Source: Nitrosopumilales archaeon
Lineage (GTDB): Archaea; Thermoproteota; Nitrososphaeria; Nitrososphaerales; Nitrosopumilaceae
Assembly (NCBI GenBank): GCA_016838845.1
Contig: JAEHKV010000027.1
Span: forward strand, 1-32,677
Length of the DNA: 32,677 nt
Reading direction: 5' to 3'
Made by a program: the position numbers and the translations under genes. Shown here in pieces: positions 18,044-23,791 of the stretch. The number at the start of each line of letters is the position of its first letter. Positions within the stretch are counted from its first letter, which is position 1. The notes beneath the pieces are model-generated. The model was not told the origin of the DNA. It did no database searches and saw only the letters and a list, made by a program, of their open reading frames with translations.

Positions 18044-18241
18044 TTACCTGTCTTTTTTGTAACTATGTTTTCTTTGTAAATGAGTACGCATTTCTTCCAT
18101 ACTAGAAAAAAACTCATTACATTCTTTACAATCATAGGGAAGATCTTTGTAATGAAAAACTTGAAGATGTTGCATTAGTTCTTCTTGGTGTGAAAATTTT
18201 CTATCACATTTCTCACATTCAAATTTTTTGAAAAATTTCAT
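18044..18241 (-). CDS. Two-finger C2H2 zinc-finger protein
   Basis: A 65-aa protein that is almost entirely two classical C2H2 fingers: C9-C12-H25-H30 and C38-C41-H54-H59, each with the hydrophobic core residues F/Y, F and L of the fold. Short C2H2 proteins are known in archaea, where they act as nucleic-acid-binding or regulatory proteins. It follows the 12-cysteine zinc protein by 3 bp, so it is co-transcribed with it. It ends 2 bp from the convergent rpoP. The target is unknown. Confidence 0.88.
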   Translation of the reverse strand: MKFFKKFECEKCDRKFSHQEELMQHLQVFHYKDLPYDCKECNEFFSSMEEMRTHLQRKHSYKKDR

Positions 18242-18244
18242 TAT

Positions 18245-18655
18245 CTATCCCTGTTTTGCTTTTTCAGAATCCCAACAATTTCTACAAAGCTGACCTTCAA
18301 TTTTCCATTTACTTTTTGTATTATATCTTATCAATCCTAATTGGGTTCCACATAAACTGCAAAAATTTTTTTTCCTCTCAAAACCTTCTTCTTTTTTGTC
18401 AAAACATTCCTTACACAACAATCCTTCCATATCCCATTGCCAGCGTGGTTCCCATAAATCGGAAATTTTTTTTCTAGTCCCGCAACTTACACAAGGCTGC
18501 CTAGCTTTGGCTTCATAGAATTCTTGCATCTTATCAACATGACAATTCCCACAGAGACGTCCATTGATCTTCCATTCTTTTTTTGGTTTATGTTTGTGTG
18601 TGAGCTCCTTACCACAAATGGCACAAAAGACTGGTTTTCTACTAAACAAACCCAT
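18245..18655 (-). CDS. Triple-repeat CxxC zinc-ribbon protein
   Basis: A 136-aa protein made of three tandem copies of a treble-clef-like unit: CxxCG, about 15-20 residues, W-x-(I/M)-x-G-x-L-C-x-x-C. Cysteines are C11/C14/C35/C38, C55/C58/C81/C84 and C99/C102/C124/C127, so it should bind three zinc ions. No other domain is present. I do not recognise a named family with all three repeats. A TATA-like GGTTTAAAAAAC at 18676-18686 lies 26 bp before the ATG. It heads a two-gene unit with the C2H2 protein, suggesting a nucleic-acid-binding function. Confidence 0.85.
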   Translation of the reverse strand: MGLFSRKPVFCAICGKELTHKHKPKKEWKINGRLCGNCHVDKMQEFYEAKARQPCVSCGTRKKISDLWEPRWQWDMEGLLCKECFDKKEEGFERKKNFCSLCGTQLGLIRYNTKSKWKIEGQLCRNCWDSEKAKQG

Positions 18656-18742
18656 TTCTATCTAACACTCTTTTCGGTTTAAAAAACATAATATTTTTCA
18701 TACCATAAAATGAAAAAATCAAAACAAGAAAAATGACCTAAT

Positions 18743-18868
18743 TTAGGCCTCGTTTAGTATTTTTTCAACTACCTGGCTGAGATTTAACATGCCATGTTTT
18801 TTGCCATACTCTTCAAGTTTTTTGTATTGTTCTTTGGTAAAACAAATTGGCATTGAGCGGTTTTCCAT
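18743..18868 (-). CDS. Very small ribbon-helix-helix (CopG/Arc-like) protein
   Basis: A 41-aa ORF with the RHH layout: a short N-terminal strand (RSMPICF), helix A (TKEQYKKLEEYGKKHG) and helix B beginning LNLSQVVEKIL. This is about the minimal size of a single RHH domain, which binds DNA as a dimer at palindromes. The ATG at 18868 lies about 28 bp from the left half of a perfect inverted repeat (18892-18918), so autoregulation through that site is plausible. Divergent to the TIGR00725 gene. The gene is too short for statistical proof; the fold pattern and promoter spacing are the support. Confidence 0.6.
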   Translation of the reverse strand: MENRSMPICFTKEQYKKLEEYGKKHGMLNLSQVVEKILNEA

Positions 18869-18891
18869 AATTTTTGAATTAATTTGGAATT

Positions 18892-18918
18892 AATATCTTT
18901 TATGATTGGAAAGATATT
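18892..18918. promoter_or_regulatory. Perfect inverted repeat forming a bidirectional promoter/operator
   Basis: AATATCTTT (18892-18900), nine-base spacer, AAAGATATT (18910-18918). Each arm lies about 26-28 bp from a start codon: the left arm from the RHH ATG at 18868 (minus) and the right arm from the ATG at 18945 (plus). The two arms can therefore be back-to-back TATA regions, and the whole palindrome is a natural RHH binding site. Confidence 0.55.
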
Positions 18919-18944
18919 TGATACGGATTTCAAAAATGAAATGA

Positions 18945-19454
18945 ATGACAAAAAAACGACAAATCTTAGTCATAGGACATAATGTTAATGGCTGTACTCC
19001 AGAACATGAAAAGATTGCTTATGAAACTGGAATGGAGATTGCAAAGTCAGGCTCTGTATTGATTTCAGGTGGACTAGGAGGTGTTATGCAAGCTGCATGT
19101 CATGGTTCTCATGATGCAGGAGGAATAGCTGTTGGAATTATTCCACAAGATGATCCAAGTTTGGCAAATGAATTTTGTGATATTGTTATTCCAACTGGAA
19201 TGGGATTAACTAGAGACTTTTTAAACGCACTTTCAGCTGATGGAATTATAATTATTGGTGGGGGTTCTGGAACTCTATCTGAAATTTGTGCTGCTTATAT
19301 GCACAAAAAACCAATGGTTGCAATTCGTAATCTAGGCGGAACGGCAGAGCAGTACATTGATCAATATTTAGATCATAGAAAAAATATTAGGATACTTGGT
19401 GCTGATTCTCCAAAAGAAGCTGTAAAATTAATTCTAGAAAAAATTACTGCATAG
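18945..19454 (+). CDS. TIGR00725 / LOG-like Rossmann protein (SLOG superfamily)
   Basis: A 169-aa Rossmannoid protein. It has the nucleotide-binding GGLGGVMQAACHGSHDAGG segment (about 47-65) and GGGSGTLSEICAAY (about 104-117), the PGGxGTxxE-like motif of the LOG/lysine-decarboxylase-like family. This motif binds nucleotides or cleaves N-glycosidic bonds in relatives. The TIGR00725 branch has no assigned reaction. The 3' end overlaps the convergent 3-hydroxyacyl-CoA dehydrogenase by 11 bp. The start ATG fits the right arm of the palindrome at 18892-18918 as its TATA region. Confidence 0.85.
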   Translation: MTKKRQILVIGHNVNGCTPEHEKIAYETGMEIAKSGSVLISGGLGGVMQAACHGSHDAGGIAVGIIPQDDPSLANEFCDIVIPTGMGLTRDFLNALSADGIIIIGGGSGTLSEICAAYMHKKPMVAIRNLGGTAEQYIDQYLDHRKNIRILGADSPKEAVKLILEKITA

Positions 19455-20586
19455 AAACAAGTAGTGGATCAGGTTCGTAAAACTGACCGTGTTTTTCAGC
19501 TAACTGTTTTAGCTCAATTACAATTTTTGATATACCGTATTCTTTTGCTGTTTCAAAAAGTGGTTTTTTTAATCCCAACCCTAACCGAGCTGCCTTTTCT
19601 ATTTCTGGAATATCACTTGCACCGTTTGTAACAAGCCATGCTGCATTGTTTAGGATGTTGGCTATGATTTGAATTGGATTGCATTTTTCTGCAAGTTCTT
19701 CGGACAAAGGAATTCTTTCATATTTATCACCTGAATATTTGTAAAATCCTTCCCCAGATTTTTGACCAAGTTTCTTTTCATTGAATAGTTGTTCAATTTT
19801 TGGGTGAGGATTTATGACTTTTTTGTCACGCAAGTGCATTTCTGTAGTGGCTTTGTGAATTACATCCATACCAGTAAAATCAGCTAACTCAAAAATTCCC
19901 ATAGGAAATCCAAGTTTGAATTTTACTGCAGAATCAATCTCTGTAAGCTGCGATCCTTGTCTATCCATGACGTAGCATGCTTCGTGAACGAGAGGAATGA
20001 ATAATCTATTAATGATAAACCCTGGAACATCCTTTCTACATAGAACTGCTTCTTTCTTGACAGATTTTACATAATCTTGCGTTATGTCTATGATTTCTTG
20101 TGCAGTTTTTTGACCTGGAATTATTTCAACTAGTTTCATTAGTTGAGGTGGATTGAAAAAATGAATTCCAATGAATCTTTCTGGCCTGCTTGTGGTATTT
20201 GCGATTTCTGTAATAGGTAATGTACTTGTATTTGACGCAAATATTACATCCTTGTTTGCAACCTGATCAAGCTCTGCGTAAACTTTCTTTTTTAAATCCA
20301 TAATTTCAGGAACTACTTCAATAACAAGCTCGCAATCTTTTACCGCATCCTTTAGATCTACTACTGGTTTTATTCTGGAGTAAATGTCATTTGCTTGGTC
20401 TTGTGAAATTTTTTCTTTGGAAACAAGCTTATCTAAACTCCACTTGACTTTTTCCATCGCTTTATCGAGAAATTTCTGCTCAATGTCTCTGAGTACAACA
20501 TTGTATCCTGCCATTGCTGAAACTTGTGCAATTCCGTGACCCATAATTCCAGAACCTAAAACTGTGATATTTTTTACAGGCAACAA
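19444..20586 (-). CDS. 3-hydroxyacyl-CoA dehydrogenase (probable 3-hydroxybutyryl-CoA dehydrogenase)
   Basis: NAD-dependent oxidation of (S)-3-hydroxybutyryl-CoA to acetoacetyl-CoA. A 380-aa protein with the Rossmann motif GSGIMGHGIAQVSAMAG (11-27), NTSTLPITEIA, catalytic HFFNPPQLMKLVEII and the C-terminal helical domain with PGFIINRLF. A second short C-terminal helical repeat (about 300-375) is present. In thaumarchaea such an enzyme serves the 3-hydroxypropionate/4-hydroxybutyrate carbon-fixation cycle (established for Nitrosopumilus; assignment here by similarity). The start is TTG at 20586: TTATAA at 20609-20614 is centred 26 bp upstream, supporting a leaderless message. That promoter is intact next to the integrated element. 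Confidence 0.9.
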   Translation of the reverse strand: MLPVKNITVLGSGIMGHGIAQVSAMAGYNVVLRDIEQKFLDKAMEKVKWSLDKLVSKEKISQDQANDIYSRIKPVVDLKDAVKDCELVIEVVPEIMDLKKKVYAELDQVANKDVIFASNTSTLPITEIANTTSRPERFIGIHFFNPPQLMKLVEIIPGQKTAQEIIDITQDYVKSVKKEAVLCRKDVPGFIINRLFIPLVHEACYVMDRQGSQLTEIDSAVKFKLGFPMGIFELADFTGMDVIHKATTEMHLRDKKVINPHPKIEQLFNEKKLGQKSGEGFYKYSGDKYERIPLSEELAEKCNPIQIIANILNNAAWLVTNGASDIPEIEKAARLGLGLKKPLFETAKEYGISKIVIELKQLAEKHGQFYEPDPLLVSMQ

Positions 20587-20684
20587 GTTTCGGAACTACT
20601 AGTATCCTTTATAATGTATTCCAACGGACGACAACCATCTTTATTTCTTATAATGGTTTATTATTGAAGGGGAGAAAATAGAGT

Positions 20685-21869
20685 ATGCAAAGATCGTTAA
20701 CAATTTTTGAAGGAGCAATCAAGACAGAAGCTACACGAGAAGCATATCTGTATCAATTAGAAAAATTCAGAGAGTGGACCAAGATTAAGGATTTTGATTC
20801 GCTTCTACAAGCGCCTCAAAAGAACATCCAGGAATTGTTAGAAGATTATGTAATGTATCTAAAAAAGAAGGTATCACCCAATTCTGTGCCTATCTACTAC
20901 GCACCAATTGAGCTATTTTTTGTCATGAATGACGTTACAATCAACTATAAGAAATTAAGAAAACTGTTTCCTAAAAAAGTCAAAAAGGGTAATGAACGAG
21001 GCTACACCATAGAGGAAATAAGGAAGATTGTCAAAAACACAAAATCAAAAAGAAACAGAGCTCTGGTATTACTGTTTGCCAGCTCGGGAATTAGATTAGG
21101 AGCTATACCAGACATTCTCTTAAAACACCTCACAAAAATAGGAAAAAACAGCTATGCCATCAAAATCTATGAAGATGAAACAGAGGAGGATTATATTTTC
21201 ACTACTCCAGAGGCCACTAAATCAATTGATGAATATTTAGACGAACGGAAGAAAGATGGTGAATATGTAGATCAAAATTCACCACTTATTCGAACAAGCT
21301 ACAAACTTGGAATTGAGAAGGCCAAGTCCTGTAATTTAGATACTCTAGCTCATGTTATGGCTAGGCTTGTTAGTTGTGTGGATAGAAAGAAACGAGGTAA
21401 CAGATATGATGTTCCAAAGGATCATGGCTACCGTAAATTTTATGGAACGGTAATCAAAGACACACAAGGAATAACTCCCACAATGTCAGAGAAACTAATC
21501 AACCATATTGGAGTGGTTCAGCTTGATGGCTCTTACTTCAAACCAACCAAAGAACAAATGTTTGAATCATATCAAAAAGTGATATCTGGCCTAACCATTG
21601 ATCAAACAGAAAAACATGAAGCTTTAATCGAGTCACAAAAAGGGAAAATATCAGAGCTGGAACAGAATCAGAACAGAATTGACAATCTAGAAAAACACAT
21701 CTTACAAGAACAAAGAATCCTTGATCTAGTAGCTGTGGGAGGCCTGAAGGTTAGTAGAAAGGATGGTAGAACCAAACTAAAATGGACAATCGATCCTGAT
21801 GACCCAGATTCAATAAGAAAGAATTTTCCAGAACTGTTTGAAGAGGAAAAGGATAGAACTATTGGATAA
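20685..21869 (+). CDS. Tyrosine recombinase / integrase
   Basis: A 394-aa site-specific recombinase. The N-terminal SAM-like DNA-binding domain (about 5-95) contains EAYLYQLEKF and LLEDYVMYLKK. The catalytic domain (about 105-300) shows R137 (SSGIRLGAI), H247 and R250 (KDHGYRK), H274 (LINHIG) and the nucleophile Y284 (GSYFKP), so all key residues are present and the enzyme should be active. A coiled-coil stretch follows (about 305-345), then a C-terminal extension with KWTIDPDDPDS, which is not part of the usual fold. The ATG at 20685 has a GGGGAG purine run 12-17 nt upstream and TATA-like TTATAATGG / TTTATTA elements near 20650-20660. It is intact, not split by integration as in SSV-type elements. 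Confidence 0.9.
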   Translation: MQRSLTIFEGAIKTEATREAYLYQLEKFREWTKIKDFDSLLQAPQKNIQELLEDYVMYLKKKVSPNSVPIYYAPIELFFVMNDVTINYKKLRKLFPKKVKKGNERGYTIEEIRKIVKNTKSKRNRALVLLFASSGIRLGAIPDILLKHLTKIGKNSYAIKIYEDETEEDYIFTTPEATKSIDEYLDERKKDGEYVDQNSPLIRTSYKLGIEKAKSCNLDTLAHVMARLVSCVDRKKRGNRYDVPKDHGYRKFYGTVIKDTQGITPTMSEKLINHIGVVQLDGSYFKPTKEQMFESYQKVISGLTIDQTEKHEALIESQKGKISELEQNQNRIDNLEKHILQEQRILDLVAVGGLKVSRKDGRTKLKWTIDPDDPDSIRKNFPELFEEEKDRTIG

Positions 21870-22014
21870 AGAAAAACCAGTTGGAACACTCCCAAAGGGA
21901 TGGAAGGAGAATGTCGATGCTATCAAGAAAGATTCTCTCTCACCTAAGGAAAAAAGAATACTTAGAGAGGGTACTGAGCGAATAAAGCGGATTACCAGAG
22001 CGATTAAAGACTAA
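21862..22014 (+). CDS. Small basic ORF overlapping the integrase end
   Basis: A 50-aa ORF starting at TTG 21862 (or TTG 21838) inside the integrase 3' end. It encodes a charged protein with a PVGTLPKGW start and a helix-rich, Lys/Arg-rich remainder (SLSPKEKRILREGTERIKRI). The position, overlapping the integrase as in a translational coupling, suggests an accessory or excisionase-like role, but no motif shows that. The lack of an ATG and the small size make this tentative. Confidence 0.42.
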   Translation: MDKEKPVGTLPKGWKENVDAIKKDSLSPKEKRILREGTERIKRITRAIKD

Positions 22015-22028
22015 TTCTGTGCCTGCTA

Positions 22029-22077
22029 ATATACGTCAACGTATATCCGAAAATGGCCTATATACGCATGCTTATAT
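22029..22077. promoter_or_regulatory. Paired 18-bp palindromic operators upstream of the RHH gene
   Basis: Two related palindromes: ATATACGTCAACGTATAT (22029-22046, 8-bp perfect arms) and ATATACGCATGCTTATAT (22060-22077, one mismatched pair). Their centres are 31 bp apart, about three helical turns. They lie upstream of the TATA box (22101-22110) of the RHH gene at 22151, as expected for sites of a cooperatively binding RHH dimer. Confidence 0.6.
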
Positions 22078-22082
22078 TTGTA

Positions 22083-22129
22083 ACCGTACTATACCTTACT
22101 GATATATAAATGGTACAGATATGTACGGT
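22083..22129. promoter_or_regulatory. Inverted repeat enclosing the TATA box of the RHH gene
   Basis: ACCGTAC (22083-22089) and GTACGGT (22123-22129) are perfect inverted arms, with GATATATAAAT (22101-22111) between them as the likely TATA box. Transcription would start near 22132 and the ATG is at 22151, preceded by AAAGGTGA, a possible ribosome binding site. A protein on these arms would cover the promoter. Confidence 0.5.
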
Positions 22130-22150
22130 ATTGGAAAAGGTGAATGAAAA

Positions 22151-22333
22151 ATGAGCTATGTAAAAACTAGTATAAATCTGGAAAGAGATCAAATAGATTT
22201 TCTAAAATCAAGTGGTTATTCTCTTTCCAAACTTATTAGACTTCAAGTTTCTAATTTAATGAAAAAATCTGAAGGCCAATCTTGGGGGACACAGCCAACA
22301 GACGAATCAAGAGAGGATTCTAACTATGGATAG
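22151..22333 (+). CDS. Ribbon-helix-helix regulator of the integrated element
   Basis: A 60-aa protein with an RHH domain at 3-38: strand VKTSINL, helix A ERDQIDFLKSSG, and helix B with SLSKLIRLQVSNLM. A polar tail (39-60) follows. RHH proteins act as dimers on palindromic sites. Two 18-bp palindromes and a TATA-flanking inverted repeat lie directly upstream, so this is the probable autorepressor or copy-control protein. It overlaps the following gene by 8 bp (the 302-aa gene starts at 22326), so the two are co-translated. A ribosome site GGTGA precedes the ATG by 8 nt. Confidence 0.75.
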   Translation: MSYVKTSINLERDQIDFLKSSGYSLSKLIRLQVSNLMKKSEGQSWGTQPTDESREDSNYG

Positions 22334-23234
22334 TTTTTCTAATAAAAAAAGGTATAGTCACACTAACACCCAAAAAGTCACACTAACCCCAAATAGTAAC
22401 ACTAAACCGGTAACACTAGATCACACATACAGTAGAAGCTTACAACAATTTGTTGACAGAGCTTATCACATTAACGTTAAGGAACAAAAACCGTTCCTCT
22501 TTAAGGATTATCCAAACCTAAGTCATACTAATTTTAGAAGAATCATTCGTAAATTAGGTAAAGATGTTGTACGTGTAGGGAATGGTAGACCACAGTTATA
22601 CAAACTTAGGGGGATAAAACTACCTGGTGACACTAGAAAGATCACACTAGAGCCTATGGGGGCCCAAGAAGAACACTTTGTTGAACTCATATCAAAACTA
22701 AAGGAACAACCACCACGCATACATGACATTAAGATCAGAATAGATAATTCAGAGTTACATAAGGAGTTATTGCAGAAAGGATCTTCTAAAGACAAACATA
22801 ATCATTCTATTAAGATTAATTTTGAAGGAATTGATAACAATGTCACCACTAAGATTCTAGTTTATCCTAATACAATTCAGGTTGATATTGGTTGTACTTA
22901 CAGGCCACTAATCTACAATATTGATACTGTTTGGTATCTACATGAGCACCTAGCAAAGATTTCTTATCATCTTACTGGCCTAAGTGGTGTTATTCTACCA
23001 ACTGTCAATAATTGGATTATCACTCACTGGCATTTTGGCAAAGATGGAACTACGGCATACAATGGACAGAGCTTTCATTTTACCATAGAAGATGTGAATA
23101 CTGGATTAATCAGGTTCTATTCCAAGCTTATGGAGAATGGTGAGAGAATCCCACGTCTAGAGCAGATACAAACCCCTCAAAACTCGATTGAAGACGAGAT
23201 GAAAAGAGCAATGTTTTCTGGGTTGTCTAATTGA
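22326..23234 (+). CDS. Winged-helix-like element protein, possible replication/partition initiator
   Basis: A 302-aa protein of no family I can name. Residues about 36-95 read as a winged helix (LQQFVDRAYHI, TNFRRIIRKLGKDVVRVG, then the wing NGRPQLYKLRGI). The middle (115-235) is alpha/beta with KILVYPNTIQVDIGC. A later THWHFGKDG segment (about 236-244) has a His-Trp-His pattern that only loosely recalls the HUH motif of rolling-circle initiators; no clear partner Tyr motif was found. The 5' coding part carries iteron-like DNA repeats (22357-22649), a layout known for plasmid initiators that bind repeats in or near their own gene. The ATG has a GAGAGG ribosome site 9-14 nt upstream and overlaps the RHH gene. 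The function is inferred, not shown. Confidence 0.65.
   Translation: MDSFSNKKRYSHTNTQKVTLTPNSNTKPVTLDHTYSRSLQQFVDRAYHINVKEQKPFLFKDYPNLSHTNFRRIIRKLGKDVVRVGNGRPQLYKLRGIKLPGDTRKITLEPMGAQEEHFVELISKLKEQPPRIHDIKIRIDNSELHKELLQKGSSKDKHNHSIKINFEGIDNNVTTKILVYPNTIQVDIGCTYRPLIYNIDTVWYLHEHLAKISYHLTGLSGVILPTVNNWIITHWHFGKDGTTAYNGQSFHFTIEDVNTGLIRFYSKLMENGERIPRLEQIQTPQNSIEDEMKRAMFSGLSN
22357..22649 (+). repeat. Six iteron-like direct repeats, consensus GTNACACTA
   Basis: Copies start at 22357, 22377, 22396, 22410, 22627 and 22641 (GTCACACTA twice, GTAACACTA twice, GTGACACTA, ATCACACTA). Spacings are 20, 19 and 14 bp in the first cluster and 14 bp in the second, all same orientation. The first four lie inside codons 11-31 of the 302-aa gene and give the protein a repetitive VTL segment. 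This resembles plasmid iterons. Confidence 0.65.
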
Positions 23235-23494
23235 GCCCAAAATCCCCCTTTTCTCCTTCCCGAAAGGGTAACGTCAATTCTAGGCACACTTACGAAAATA
23301 GGGACAAAAATGAGGGATTAACTGAGCGTATTCTCGAAAAGGAGGGAAAGAAGCAACATAAGATAATGAATTTTTGTTGGAGAATGATGAAGAAATTAGG
23401 ACCTGATGACAAATTGTATCTATCTTATGCTGACAGATACCAAAAGGCGTCAAAGAGGAAGCTGGAGATTATCAAGAAGTGGTATGGTTTATGA
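23231..23494 (+). CDS. Small basic hypothetical protein of the element
   Basis: An 87-aa, strongly basic protein starting at TTG 23231, which overlaps the TGA of the preceding gene. The N-terminal third is Ser/Arg/Asn-rich and probably disordered; the rest (about 28-87) is helical with KKQHKIMNFCWRMMKKLG and YADRYQKASKRKLEIIKKWYG. No family is recognised. The codon-start region holds CCCTTT...AAAGGG (23246-23251, 23263-23268), a small hairpin that might limit translation. A shorter start within the ORF is possible. Confidence 0.45.
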   Translation: MSPKSPFSPSRKGNVNSRHTYENRDKNEGLTERILEKEGKKQHKIMNFCWRMMKKLGPDDKLYLSYADRYQKASKRKLEIIKKWYGL

Positions 23495-23511
23495 AAACCC
23501 TTTCAAGTTAA

Positions 23512-23533
23512 CCTAAAAATTCTTAATTCTTAG
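23512..23533 (+). repeat. Copy of the dispersed CCTAAAAATTCTTAATTCTTAG motif
   Basis: A 22-bp motif with an internal heptamer repeat (ATTCTTA twice in tandem). It is nearly identical to copies at 32388-32409 and 32536-32556, where it sits 18 bp upstream of start codons. Here it lies 17 bp after the last element gene and no start codon follows on the plus strand, so it may mark an element edge or a displaced promoter. Confidence 0.5.
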
Positions 23534-23723
23534 ATTTCAACAGTTCGGTAATTCTGTTGATTTGAAATGTTAATGAATTGATTGTATTGGTTCTAGGATC
23601 TAGGATCATAATGACAATCACAGTTACATCCTTTTTGACATTTGATTCTTTTACAATCAGAACAAATTGAAAAATTGGTATTAAACAAAATACAAGACCA
23701 ATTTTGACGAATTTGGATTTCAA
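23523..23723 (-). CDS. Small predicted membrane protein
   Basis: A 66-aa ORF with TTG start at 23723. A single hydrophobic segment (about 7-25, FVKIGLVFCLIPIFQFVLIV) could be a signal anchor, followed by a polar tail. It lies between the element and the antiporter gene, on the strand of the antiporter. Weakly supported: there is no recognised family and no ATG. A copy of the dispersed AT-rich motif (23512-23533) overlaps its last codons. Confidence 0.35.
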   Translation of the reverse strand: MKSKFVKIGLVFCLIPIFQFVLIVKESNVKKDVTVIVIMILDPRTNTINSLTFQINRITELLKSKN

Positions 23724-23791
23724 TTAATATTTACTCCTATTCTAGGTTTGATGTAAAATTCCAAGTGGATATCTGCAAAATTTTTCAAAAT

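Larger units (their letters stand above)
20685..23494 (+). mobile_element. Putative compact integrated element (integrase, RHH, winged-helix protein)
   Basis: Five co-oriented plus-strand genes lie between two minus-strand chromosomal genes (3-hydroxyacyl-CoA dehydrogenase and the antiporter). They are a tyrosine recombinase, a 50-aa ORF overlapping it, an RHH regulator with paired operators, a winged-helix-like protein with internal iteron-like repeats and a small basic protein, most overlapping each other. The composition is that of a small plasmid- or virus-derived element. The boundaries are only those of the genes. I found no convincing direct repeats at the flanks and no tRNA gene, so the attachment site is unknown and excision ability is unproven. 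Confidence 0.6.

Noticed and set aside
20587-20684. tRNA or attachment site at the left flank of the integrated element
   Set aside because: No tRNA fold or T-arm sequence; the only shared stretch with the right flank (ATGGTTTAT, 9 bp) is too short in AT-rich DNA.
23031-23060. HUH rolling-circle motif in the 302-aa protein
   Set aside because: Only a His-Trp-His pattern is present, with no supporting motif 1 or a clear YxxK motif, so I do not call it a Rep.
23246-23268. CCCTTT/AAAGGG hairpin as a terminator
   Set aside because: It lies inside the start of the next ORF and is not followed by a T-run, so termination is not supported.
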